Of a stretch of DNA of 64,000 nt, positions 34,756 through 43,650 are shown in pieces. Position 1 is the first letter of the stretch, and every line of letters begins with the position of its first letter. Under the pieces are notes generated by a model. That model was not told the DNA's origin, made no database searches, and was given only the letters and a program-made list of their open reading frames with translations. The DNA is taken from contig CAWATZ010000012.1 of the NCBI GenBank assembly GCA_963784995.1, forward strand, positions 310,001-374,000. The letters run 5' to 3'. The stretch is from CAWATZ01 sp963784995. Lineage in GTDB: Bacteria; Planctomycetota; Planctomycetia; Gemmatales; Gemmataceae. A program made the translations under genes and the position numbers.

Positions 34756-35366
34756 TTATGGCGCTTGCGACGATGGGTTGTCTGCACTCGTCTCCTCCGG
34801 GAGGAAGAAGAAATCGGCCACCGCGCACGTGAAGCCCGGCAAGATGTCGCCACCGCTGAGCTGGTCTCCCTCCTTGAAGCGCTGTTGTCCCCGGTCCCTG
34901 TGGTAGACGGTGATCGTGCGGTCCTCAGGGTCGATCAGCCAGACCAGTTCAACTCCATTCTCCAGATAATCGCTGATTTTCCGGGTGATTTGCCGGGCCG
35001 TGTCGCTCGGCGAGAGGACCTCCACCGCCAGACGCGGCGGCACTTCGCCGTACTTGGGGTGGAGGTCCGCAAAGCGTTTCGCGTCCTGGTAGATCTCCAC
35101 GTCCGGACCGCGAACCGTGTCGGGCCCCCGCGCAGAATGACTCCGGAATCATTGCAGGTGACGTAACCCTTGCGGCACTGGAACGTGTAATTGCCCAGGA
35201 TCCGTGCCACGCTGGCACAGACCGAGCCGTGTGGCTTCATTGGCGGCGGCAGCTCGATCACCTCCCCCCGGACCAGTTCAAACCACCTGTCGCGGTTCTC
35301 CGGCAGGTGGACCCAGTCAAAGAACTCCTCGGCCGTCAGCAGTTTGGTTGCGGTCGGACTGGTCAT
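34756..35366 (-). CDS. Uma2-family (PD-(D/E)XK-like) putative endonuclease, one-base frameshift
   Basis: Start ATG at 35364-35366 (MTSPTATKLLTAEEFFDW), four bases after the stop of the heme dehydrogenase-like gene. The N-half has LVRGEVIELPPPMKPHGSV and NYTFQCRKGYV. The second half, in another frame, has VEIYQDAKRFADLHPKYG, PPRLAVEVLSPSDTAR, ISDYLENGVELVWLIDP and ITVYHRDRG, all Uma2 (DUF820) hallmarks with the E and D of the nuclease core. Adding one C after 35120 on the plus strand restores the invariant GPDV segment (RGGPDTVRGPDVEIY), so one base has been lost. Uma2 genes occur in many copies in planctomycetes and cyanobacteria; their role is uncertain. If the loss is real the product is dead. 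Confidence 0.82.
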
Positions 35367-35369
35367 TGG

Positions 35370-38300
35370 TCACTTGCTCTCACTCAGCCGTTTCAATTCC
35401 TGCTCCGCCTGGACAGTCAGATAGAACCCATGCGGCCCGTCGCCATTGTTCAGCTTCAGCAGGATGCGGTTGCGTCCCTTCTGGAGCTTGACCTTCACGC
35501 TGCTCGCCTCCGGCTGCGCCGCGTTGTGCCGGCGGTCGGTGTGAACCAGCTGGTCGTTGACCCACAGCTTGCAGCCGTCGTCATTGCCCAGCAGGATGGT
35601 CGCTTCCTGTTCAGCGGGTGATTCGATCTCCCGATACAGATACGACACAATCTGGCTGCTGTTGGAGCTGTAGAACGCCTGCAAATCGACGTATCCTTGC
35701 AGGTCAGGCTTGACCTTCTTCCAGGCGACCTTCGCCCCGCGCTTGCCGGGATAGGTCGCCTTCAGATCGACGCCCTTCTCGGGGCCGAAGACCTCGTCCA
35801 GGCCCTTGTCGTCGGTCCCGTTGTCAAACGGCCCGGCAATGTGGTAGTAATCCATCGCCAGGATCGGCGTCTTGAGGGCGAACAGGTACTCGACCATGTC
35901 CACCAGGTCGTCAGCCGTCACGTACACCAGCAGGTCCTCGGGCATCAGCGATTTGGGGCTCTTGCTCTTCGACTCGATCTCCTTGGTGGGGATCCTGGTG
36001 TCCTTGCCGTTGGCGTCGCGGAGGGTGACGGCCTCGGGAGTTTCCTCGACGATCAGGCCGGTGAGCGTCTGGCCCTTGCTGGTCTCGATGATCCAGCTGA
36101 CGTACTGATCGGCGACCGCCTTGCTCGGCAGCAGGATCGACTCGAACAGGTTCTCCCGGCTGGCCTTCTTGCCGATCACCGACAGGTCCGGCCCGATCTG
36201 CGCCGCCGACGCCGCGGACCGTGTGACATTTCAGACACTGCATGTCGCTCTTGATGCTGGCGGCCAGCAGCTGCTTGCCGCGCTTCGGATCGCCCTTGCG
36301 CATGGCCAGGACGCGGATGTCCGGCAGCTTCTTCGGATCGAGCCGGCCGGGCGGCGGAAAGGCGATCATCGCCTTGTTGCGCAGGTCCTGATACGGACTG
36401 TTGCGCAGCAGCCGGCCGGCGTCGGCTTTCAGCTCCTCCGGCAGCGACGCCTTCGCCTGGAGGTCGAGCAACCATTCGGTCCCCGAGCGAGCCCCGGCCA
36501 GGGCACCGAGGGCCTCGACGCGGAGCGGCAGGTCGCTCTTCTTGTCCTGGACCAAGTCCTGCAACGCCTTGAGCGCCACCGGGGCGTCGGGCCGCTTGCC
36601 GGTCTGCGTCGCTTGCTTGCCCAGGGCCTGGATCGCCTCGGTCCGCAGCGAGGCCGGCTCGGTCATGAAGCAGCCCGACCAGCGCCTTGGCCGAGTCCGC
36701 GGAGGGAAGCATGCCCAGCGTTTGCACGGCCGCTTTCCGCACCGCGAGAGGGGACTTGCCGTTCGGCGGCGATGCCCTGGACTTCCGGCAGCAGTTCGAG
36801 CTTCTCGGACGCACCGATCAGCAGCAGGCCGGTGGCCTGGCTTTCGGGCCGGTTCAGCAGCGACCCGATGACCTGGGCCAGCTCCTTGCTCTGGCGCAGT
36901 TCCCGCCACTTGCCGGGCAGGAACAGCTTCAGGTTGGCGATGATCTTGTCGCGCACCTCGGCGGGGAGGTCCGATTGCAGGGCCTTGAGGAAGGCCCGGC
37001 CGGCGTTGTTGTCCGCGGCGGCGAGGATGTCCACGATCTGGGCCCGCTGGGCGGTGGGGAGCTTCGCGTCCACCAATCGCTCGCCGAGGCGCGGATCATG
37101 CTCTCGGGCCGCAGCTCCCAGACCAGGCCGGCGACCTGGTCGTTCCATTCGGGGAAGGTCTTCTCGAAGTCGGCGAGGATGATCTTGCGCCGCTCCGGAT
37201 CCTGACCCACGGCGATGCCCACGGCGCAGAGGAAGAAGCGATCCTTGCCGTCGTAGAGCTTGGCCAAGTTCGAGGATGGGCTTGGCAGCCTTGGTGGCAT
37301 CGGCGTCGCGCAGGAGCAGCAGCGCCTCGCGGGCCGTTGCCGGAGTCAAGCTCTTGACCTGGTAATTGACAAGTCGGGTCCAGCCCCATGACATCCTTGA
37401 GTATCCGCATGCCAAGGAGGCGATCGTTGTCATCCTTGGGCTGATCGACCAGCCAATCGACAATCCTTTTGCGGAGCCGAGTGGGCACCAATCCGATATT
37501 GTCTTTGTCCGAGAACTGCGTCTTCGTCAGCATCCACAGGGCCCGAGCACGCAGCCAGGGGTTTTCTTTTTGTTCAATTGCCGGGTTATAAATCTTGAGA
37601 GTTTCCTCAGGCTCGTAGTAAGTTCCAAGGAGCTTCGCCTGTGCCATCGCCCGCACCGACAGCGCCGGCGACCCCAGCGCCGCCAGGATGCCTTCCGGCG
37701 TGTCCAGCTTCACCTCCGGCACCTTGTACCCCTTGTGCCCCTTCGGCGTGATGCGGAAGATCCGCCCGCGGGTCGTGTCGCCCATGCCGTGCCCGCCGAC
37801 GCCCGGATCGTACCAGTCGCTCACGAACACGCTGCCGTCCGGGGCCACGCAAACGTCCGAGGGCCGGAACCAGTTGTCGCTGCTGGTCACCATGTCCTCG
37901 CGTTCCACGTCGTAGCCGGCCCCCTGCGGCTTGAGGTGGTAGCAGCGGACGTGACGCGGGCCAGCGTCGGTGTGCAGCAGCTGGCCCCAGTACTTCTTCG
38001 GCAGCAGCGTGCCCTCGTAGAAGCACATGCCGGTCGGCGAGCCGAAGTAGGTCCGCAGCACCTTGGGCACCACGCCCGGCTGCTCCTCGTGCCAGTGCGT
38101 CTGGCCCGGGCCGCGCGGGTGGTAGCCGTAGTTGCCGCCCGGCATCACGTAGCAGATGCGCGTCTGCTGGTTGCCGTCGTCGTCGTTGTCGCTGACGAAC
38201 ACGGTGCCGAAACTATCCACCGCGCACTCGTACTCGTTGCGGAAGTTGTGGGCGATCAGCTCCAGGTTCTTGCCGTCCAGGTCGCAGCGCCAGATGGTGC

Positions 38301-38940
38301 CGGCCCGCACGTCGGTGCCGTTGCTGTTCCAGACCTTTTTGCCGTCCACGCCCTTGAGGTTCCGGACGCCCTGGTCGCCGACGGTGAAGTAGAGCCGATT
38401 GTCCGGCCCGATGAGGACGCTGTGAACGCCGTGATCGTGGTCGATGCCGCCAAAGCCGGTCAGCAGCTTCTTCGGCGGGCCGTCGGCCTTGCCGTCGCCG
38501 TCCCTGTCCTCGAAGAGCAGGATGTCGGGCGACTGGCAGACGTAGACCTTGTAACCGGGGCCGACCGGGTCCTTGGCCACGCAGATGCCGAGCGGCGCGA
38601 GCAGCTCGGGGGCCTGGTAAAACACGGTCGCCTTGTCGGCCTTGCCCGCGCCGGTGGAGTCCTCAAGGATGACGATGCGGTCGCCGGCCGGGTTCTTCAG
38701 CGGCTGGCGGCGCAGATGGCTGCGGTAGTTGACCGACTCGCAGACCCAGAGCCGGCCCTTGTGGTCGATGTCGAAGCAGGTCGGGTTGACGAACAGCGGC
38801 TCGGAGGCCCACAGGGCGATTTCCAGGCCGTCGCTGACCTTGAAGGTGGACACGGCCTTTTCGGGGGGAACCTGGGCGGCGGCGGGGAGAGCAAGGGCAA
38901 GCAGAGCGGTGCAGACGAGCAAGCGCGACCGGAACAGCAT
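35370..38940 (-). pseudogene. PVC-type membrane-bound dehydrogenase/heme-binding protein, about six frameshifts
   Basis: Start ATG at 38938-38940 with signal peptide LLVCTALLALALPAAAQ. The N-terminal 500 residues are intact and form the beta-propeller-like dehydrogenase domain (LFVNPTCFDIDHKGRLWV, GGIDHDHGVHSVLIGPDN, RNEYECAVDSFGTVFVSD, GTYFGSP-like turns). HEAT-like repeats follow (PLAVRKAAVQTLGMLPSA), then the planctomycete c-heme domain (MQCLKCHTVRGVGG, IGKKASRENLFESILLPS) and a beta-rich C-terminal region (GNDDGCKLWVNDQLVHTD). From about 37370 onward the expected text hops between frames near 37365, 37270, 37095, 36760, 36660 and 36205. The Uma2 gene follows. The family is typical of Planctomycetes/Verrucomicrobia; substrates are unknown. 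Confidence 0.85.
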
Positions 38941-39262
38941 GGCGGGTTCGGACTCCAGGGAGGACAAGGCGAGCAGGGAGGTTTCCGTTCGTTGCCCCTC
39001 AGTATAGCGGCCCGGCCAGCGGGAACGCCACGGCAAAGCGGGCGATTCCCGATAACGGCCCTGGGTGCCGGCTCGCCGGAAAATCTTCACAAAAGACGAA
39101 AGTCCCTTTCAGGCAAGCGCCACATGCCTTACAATCATTACTGTTCATTCACGAACAAGCACGAAGACAGGTCCACCGCTGCACCATCTTCCGCCCAAAA
39201 CAGGGATAAGGTAGCGTCATTGCTCTTTCATCTTCGCACCTTTGTTCAGGGAGAACTGACTC
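38941..39262. other. Divergent intergenic region
   Basis: 322 bases between the heme dehydrogenase-like gene (minus) and the first DUF1559 gene (plus). The right half (39070-39200) is AT-richer than the rest of the window and holds a possible promoter at 39107-39135. No ORF was accepted. Confidence 0.55.
39107..39135 (+). promoter_or_regulatory. Possible sigma-70 promoter of the first DUF1559 gene
   Basis: TTTCAG (39107-39112), a 17-base spacer, then TACAAT (39130-39135), in an AT-rich patch about 130 bases upstream of the gene. The -35 is weak; this is pattern reading only. Confidence 0.35.
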
Positions 39263-40213
39263 ATGCGTTCAGCCTGTCGGACGGACCGACCCTCTCCACG
39301 ATGCCGCCGGCATCGCGCGTTTACGCTGATTGAGCTTCTCGTCGTCATCGCCATCATTGCCATTCTGATTGGCCTGCTGCTCCCTGCCGTGCAGAAGGTG
39401 CGGGAGGCGGCCGCCCGGGCCAAATGCCAGAACAACCTCAAGCAACTCGGCCTGGCCTGTCACAACTTCCACGATGCCAACGGCACGCTGCCCTCGGACG
39501 GCTGGGGCTGGGACTGGGTCGGTCAGCCGGACCAGGGCACCGGGCCGAAGCAGCCGGGCGGCTGGCTCTATCAGTGCCTGCCCTACGTGGAACAGAATGC
39601 GATCTACCAGATGCCCGTCAGTCTGGCCACGGCTCAGCAAATGGTTGCCACGCCGGTGTCCATCTACAATTGTCCCAGCCGGCGCACGGGCGGCCCCTAC
39701 ACGGGAGGAAACGGGGCCGTGTACAACTTCGGCGGCTTCACCGCTCCTCTGATGGCTCGGAGCGATTATGCCTCCTGCGCCAGCGATTCCACCATGGACC
39801 AGAATGGCGCCGGCGTCACCACCCTCGCGGCCGGGCCGCCCACCGCTCCGACCTCCTTCACCGGCGTGATCTACCAGGTCAGCACCACGCGCCTGACCGA
39901 CGTCACCGGCGGCACGAGCAACGTCTTCCTGGCCGGTGAAAAGCACATGCAGAACTCCTCTTACACCAACGGCGGCGACCCCGGCGACAACGAGAGCATG
40001 TACGTCGGCTCCGACAACGACACCAGCCGCGGCACAGGGACTCTTCCGCAGCCAGACAACGCCTCGCAGCTGACGGACTCTTTCGGCAGTGCCCACACCG
40101 GCGGCGTCAACATGCTGACGTGTGACGGCTCGGTCCATTTCGTGAGCTTTTCGATTGCCGCCGCTGTCTGGACCCCGATGGGGAACCGGAACACGGGGGG
40201 ACAGCTCCCGTAA
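39263..40213 (+). CDS. DUF1559 pilin-like secreted protein 1
   Basis: 316 residues, ATG at 39263 with AGGGAG about nine bases upstream. A basic leader ends in the type IV prepilin motif RAFTLIELLVVIAIIAILIG, followed by LLLPAVQKVREAAARAKCQN and LKQLGLACHNFHDANGTLP, the DUF1559 hallmark. The C-terminus carries the H-x9-DG motif (HTGGVNMLTCDGSVHFVSF). Prepilin peptidase should cleave before Phe; the protein then forms or joins a pseudopilin-like surface structure (inferred from the leader). Planctomycetes have dozens of such genes and the individual roles are unknown. A close paralogue follows at 40579, so the pair arose by tandem duplication. Confidence 0.92.
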   Translation: MRSACRTDRPSPRCRRHRAFTLIELLVVIAIIAILIGLLLPAVQKVREAAARAKCQNNLKQLGLACHNFHDANGTLPSDGWGWDWVGQPDQGTGPKQPGGWLYQCLPYVEQNAIYQMPVSLATAQQMVATPVSIYNCPSRRTGGPYTGGNGAVYNFGGFTAPLMARSDYASCASDSTMDQNGAGVTTLAAGPPTAPTSFTGVIYQVSTTRLTDVTGGTSNVFLAGEKHMQNSSYTNGGDPGDNESMYVGSDNDTSRGTGTLPQPDNASQLTDSFGSAHTGGVNMLTCDGSVHFVSFSIAAAVWTPMGNRNTGGQLP

Positions 40214-40264
40214 GCGCCGTCGGCCCGGCCAGCCGGAACGCCGGCTTCGGGCTGCGTCCTCCGG

Positions 40265-40299
40265 GAACAGCGAGCGCGGCCCTTTCCTGCTCGCTGTTC
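40265..40299 (+). terminator. Hairpin terminator candidate after DUF1559 gene 1
   Basis: Arms GAACAGCGAGC (40265-40275) and GCTCGCTGTTC (40289-40299), 13-base loop, about 50 bases after the stop. There is no long U-tract. Confidence 0.5.
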
Positions 40300-40426
40300 T
40301 CGATTGCCCCATTTGCTGTACGAATGTGCCTCCCCCTTCTTTTCCCAGCAACCCAGAAAGACCCGGCACCGCGTAAGCCACTCTTCCCGAAGGCCGGCTC
40401 ACGCGGCCGCGCGGACAAACGCCGCT

Positions 40427-40462
40427 GAAAAGAACAACGGGAAATCCCTGGTTGTTCTTTTC
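40427..40462 (+). terminator. Second hairpin terminator candidate
   Basis: Arms GAAAAGAACAAC (40427-40438) and GTTGTTCTTTTC (40451-40462) with an inner GGGA/TCCC pair, followed by a T-containing run. The fold is strong and AU-flanked. Confidence 0.5.
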
Positions 40463-40578
40463 ACGAATCTCTTGCTTTTTCTGGTGGACGTGATTTATTA
40501 GAATCATATCATTCAATATGAACATTGCCTAACAATCCAGCGCCCATCACTTTCCTCTTTGGCAAAGGACTCGCGGCG

Positions 40579-41508
40579 ATGTCTCGGATCCTGACCTGTC
40601 GAAACCGGTACGGTTTCACGCTGATTGAGCTGCTGGTGGTAATCGCCATCATTGCCATCCTGATTGGCCTGCTGCTGCCGGCCGTCCAGAAAGTGCGGGA
40701 GGCCGCGTCCCGGGCCAAATGCCAGAACAACCTCAAGCAACTCGGCCTGGCCTGTCACAACGTCCACGATGCAATCGGAGCCCTCCCCTCGGATGGCTGG
40801 GGCTGGGACTGGTGCGGGGAGCCGGACCGGGGCTTCGGCGTCCTGCAGCCGGGCGGCTGGCTGTATCAGTGCCTGCCCTTCATGGAACAGAATGCCCTCT
40901 ACCAGATGTCCACCTCGAAGGCCGCCGCCAAACAAATGATTGCCACGCCGGTGTCCATCTACAACTGCCCCAGCCGGCGCACCGGCGGGCCCTGGAAGGG
41001 CAGCTCAACCGTGCATAATTTTGGTGGCATCAGCGTCACCAAGGAAGCACGAAGCGATTATGCTTCCTGCTCCAGCAATACCACCATGGATCAGAATGGC
41101 TCCGGTGTGACCTCGCTGGCTGCCGGGCCGCCCACCCCTCCGGCCTCGTTCACCGGCGTGATCTACCAGGCGAGCAGTATTTCACTGCCCAACGTCATCG
41201 GCGGCACCAGCAACGTCTTCCTGGCCGGGGAAAAGTACCTCCAGAGGTCCTGTTACACCACTGGCGGCGACGGCGGCGACAACGAGAGCATGTACGTCGG
41301 CTCGGACAACGACACCAGCCGCGGTACAGGCAAACTCCCGGTCCAGGACGCCCCCACCGCTTCCTACCCGAACCGGTTCGGCGGCCCACACACCGGCGGC
41401 GTCAACATGCTGACCTGCGACGGCTCGGTCCATTTTGTGAGCTTCAGCATTTCTCTGGGCGTCTGGAACCCGATGGGGAACCGGAACACGGGGGGCCATC
41501 TCCCGTAA
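40579..41508 (+). CDS. DUF1559 pilin-like secreted protein 2
   Basis: 309 residues from ATG at 40579 (AAAGGA about ten bases upstream); the earlier ATG at 40525 has no such site. It is closely similar to the preceding gene: prepilin motif YGFTLIELLVVIAIIAILIG, LLLPAVQKVREAASRAKCQN, QLGLACHNVHDAIGALPSD and the C-terminal HTGGVNMLTCDGSVHFVSF. The middle differs more (VHNFGGISVTKEARSDYAS versus the first copy). A strong stem-loop at 41520 ends the unit. The function is inferred from the leader only: processing by prepilin peptidase and display outside the inner membrane. Confidence 0.92.
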   Translation: MSRILTCRNRYGFTLIELLVVIAIIAILIGLLLPAVQKVREAASRAKCQNNLKQLGLACHNVHDAIGALPSDGWGWDWCGEPDRGFGVLQPGGWLYQCLPFMEQNALYQMSTSKAAAKQMIATPVSIYNCPSRRTGGPWKGSSTVHNFGGISVTKEARSDYASCSSNTTMDQNGSGVTSLAAGPPTPPASFTGVIYQASSISLPNVIGGTSNVFLAGEKYLQRSCYTTGGDGGDNESMYVGSDNDTSRGTGKLPVQDAPTASYPNRFGGPHTGGVNMLTCDGSVHFVSFSISLGVWNPMGNRNTGGHLP

Positions 41509-41519
41509 CGGGACAACCG

Positions 41520-41547
41520 GGCTCGCCGCGGTTGTCCGCGGCGAGCC
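41520..41547 (+). terminator. Hairpin terminator after DUF1559 gene 2
   Basis: Perfect 12-base arms GGCTCGCCGCGG (41520-41531) and CCGCGGCGAGCC (41536-41547) with loop TTGT, twelve bases after the stop codon. Confidence 0.6.
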
Positions 41548-41793
41548 TCTTCGAGACGCCGAAGACTCTGTTGCCTTCCTTTCCACGCCAGCCGCTCATT
41601 TCTTCCCCGACTCCGCGGCACCGGATCCGTGCTTGCGGAATCGGCCGGCTCAACTTACAATCGTCGAAATGGGTGAGTCCGGTCTCCGAGGTCGCATGGA
41701 TGCAGCAATGCCATCTCCGTCCCAACCTGGGGCCTGGCTCAGCGTGACCCGTTGTCTGATCCTGGTTTCGACTCAGCAAAGGAAGGACTTCAC

Positions 41794-43545
41794 ATGCTTG
41801 CCGGATTGCATCGTGGATGGTCGAGGGTGCGCCTCGTTCGCGGGGCAGCCCTGCTGCTGGCGGTCAGCCTTGTCAGTGCGAGCCTGGCCAAGGGCCAGCC
41901 CCAGGGGGGACCGCTGCCGCCCGGGGTTCCGGACGTCCGGCCGGAGCCGACGAAACAAGAGCCGCCGAGACCGGAGGTGCCGCCATTCCCCCCGGGCAAT
42001 CCTTTGTTCCCGGGCGGAGCCAACGGCACCGCCACTGGCCTCGGACCAATGGGTTCCCTTATGCCTCCCAGTGCCGTGCGCTTCACGTTCACGATCGATC
42101 CGAAGACGCCGCTGAAGGAGCTGTTGCCGACGCCTCCGCAGGTCAAGAAACCCGGCAAGCCGGTGCTGACCGAGGATCTGCAGCGGGTTCCCGAGATCGA
42201 CTTCCAGACGCCGCTGGCCCGCGACCTCAACAACGTCGAGGCCACCAGGCAGACGGCCCACACCATCGCCAAGATCAACTTCCTCAACAAGAAGAAGACT
42301 GATGCCTTCCTGGAGGCGCTGCGAAAGGAACGCACCGACCTGCTCGGTTTGCCCTTCGCGATGGGAGACGAGTGCCGCATCAAGGGGGAACGCAGCCGCC
42401 AGCTGACCCAGGCCGTCAGGCTGGTCCGCCAGGCCTTCCAGGGAGCGGTGGCCGTTGCCATGCCCATGGGCTTCAGCGGACCTGGTCCTGGGGGACCCAG
42501 GCGGACAGGTCCGGGCTTTGGCGGCGGATCTGGTCCTGGGATGCCAGGGGTGCCGGGTATGGCCCCCAGGTCGCTACTGTGGGGGTTGAAGGGTCCGTCC
42601 AATCTTCTTCCTTCTGGGACAATTTCAACGCGGCCTGCGTCAATGAGGACAAGGCAACGTCCCCGGACCGACCGCAAGCAACTGGAACACGTGACCTCGG
42701 CCCGTGTGGCAGCCCTGATGCAGGTGCTGCTGCCGGAGTCGGCTGCTCTCCGTCTGGGTCTGGTGAAGCACCTGTCTGCCACCGCTCACGTCGATGCCAC
42801 CAAGGCCCTCGCCAGGATGGCGCTGTTCTCTCCCGAGGACGAAGTTCGGCAGGCCGCCGTCGAGGCGCTCAAGGTCCGGCGGGAACGCGATTACACGGAC
42901 ATTCTGGTTTCCGGGCTGTCTTATCCGCTGCCGGCAGTGGCCCGCCGTGCCAGCGATGCCATCGTCAATTTGGAACGCAGCGACCTGATCCCGCAACTGC
43001 TCGACGTGCTTGACCGGCCCGACCCGCGGGCTCCCCAGGTCAAGGAGGTCGATAGTAAGGAAGTGTCGGTGGTGCGCGAGCTGGTGCGCATCAACCACCA
43101 TCGCAACTGCCTGCTCTGCCATGCTCCGGGCAACACTCCCGGCATCTCCAACGAGACGCTGACCGCCGGGGTGCCCGTGCCCAGCCAGCCGCTGCCGACT
43201 CCCTTCGAGGGCGGCTATCGCAGCAGTTCTCCCGACATCCTGGTGCGCATTGACGTGACCTATCTGCGGCAGGACTTCTCCCTGATGCAGGCGGTCGAGG
43301 ACGCCGCTCCCTGGCCCGAAATGCAGCGTTTCGACTTCTTTGTGCGGACCCGGGTGCTGGCCGAGGAGGAAGCCAGGGCTCACAGCGAGCTGTTCCGCAA
43401 CAGCGAGCCTGGCAGGCTGTCGCCGTATCATCGGGCTGCTCTGTCGGCATTGCGTGAGCTGACCGGCAAGGACACCGAGCCGACCGCCGACGCCTGGCGC
43501 AAGCTGCTCGGCATTCCGAAGGCGAAGAAGTCCGGGACATTCTAA
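41794..43545 (+). CDS. Secreted HEAT-like protein with one CxxCH motif (tandem paralogue 1)
   Basis: 583 residues from ATG at 41794 (AAAGGAAGGA upstream, conserved with the second copy); ATG 41752 is rejected. A signal peptide (GAALLLAVSLVSASLAKG) and Pro-rich segment precede a conserved core (FTIDPKTPLKELLPTPP, EIDFQTPLARDLNNVEAT, KINFLNKKKTDAFLEALR). HEAT-like helices follow (LPESAALRLGLVKHLSAT, DEVRQAAVEALKVRRERD), then a single heme-type motif NCLLCHAPGNTPGIS. Between about 42570 and 42664 the sequence is out of frame compared with its paralogue: the +1 frame reads SSSFWDNFNAACVNEDKAT, matching DSFWDNFKNACANDDKA. A missing base before GGCCCCCAG and an extra C at 42661-42664 would explain it. 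No family name is known to me. Confidence 0.78.
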   Translation: MLAGLHRGWSRVRLVRGAALLLAVSLVSASLAKGQPQGGPLPPGVPDVRPEPTKQEPPRPEVPPFPPGNPLFPGGANGTATGLGPMGSLMPPSAVRFTFTIDPKTPLKELLPTPPQVKKPGKPVLTEDLQRVPEIDFQTPLARDLNNVEATRQTAHTIAKINFLNKKKTDAFLEALRKERTDLLGLPFAMGDECRIKGERSRQLTQAVRLVRQAFQGAVAVAMPMGFSGPGPGGPRRTGPGFGGGSGPGMPGVPGMAPRSLLWGLKGPSNLLPSGTISTRPASMRTRQRPRTDRKQLEHVTSARVAALMQVLLPESAALRLGLVKHLSATAHVDATKALARMALFSPEDEVRQAAVEALKVRRERDYTDILVSGLSYPLPAVARRASDAIVNLERSDLIPQLLDVLDRPDPRAPQVKEVDSKEVSVVRELVRINHHRNCLLCHAPGNTPGISNETLTAGVPVPSQPLPTPFEGGYRSSSPDILVRIDVTYLRQDFSLMQAVEDAAPWPEMQRFDFFVRTRVLAEEEARAHSELFRNSEPGRLSPYHRAALSALRELTGKDTEPTADAWRKLLGIPKAKKSGTF

Positions 43546-43557
43546 CCGGCTCCGAGA

Positions 43558-43587
43558 CCCCACCCTTCCGTCCGTGGAAGGGTGGGG
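43558..43587 (+). terminator. Hairpin between the tandem paralogues
   Basis: Arms CCCCACCCTTCC (43558-43569) and GGAAGGGTGGGG (43576-43587) with loop GTCCGT, thirteen bases after the stop of the first copy. Confidence 0.55.
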
Positions 43588-43650
43588 CTCCGCTGTCATG
43601 CGTGGCTGTTCCCTCTCTCTGTGCCCAGCTCATCAAAGGAAGGATTGCTC

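Larger units (their letters stand above)
40214..40578. other. Intergenic region between DUF1559 paralogues
   Basis: 365 bases with two strong hairpins (40265-40299 and 40427-40462) and an AT-rich stretch at about 40440-40530 that probably contains the promoter of the second DUF1559 gene. No ORF was accepted. Confidence 0.6.

Noticed and set aside
37366..39333. 655-codon plus-strand ORF
   Set aside because: Antisense to the heme dehydrogenase-like gene; Val/Ala/Asp shadow composition and no domain.
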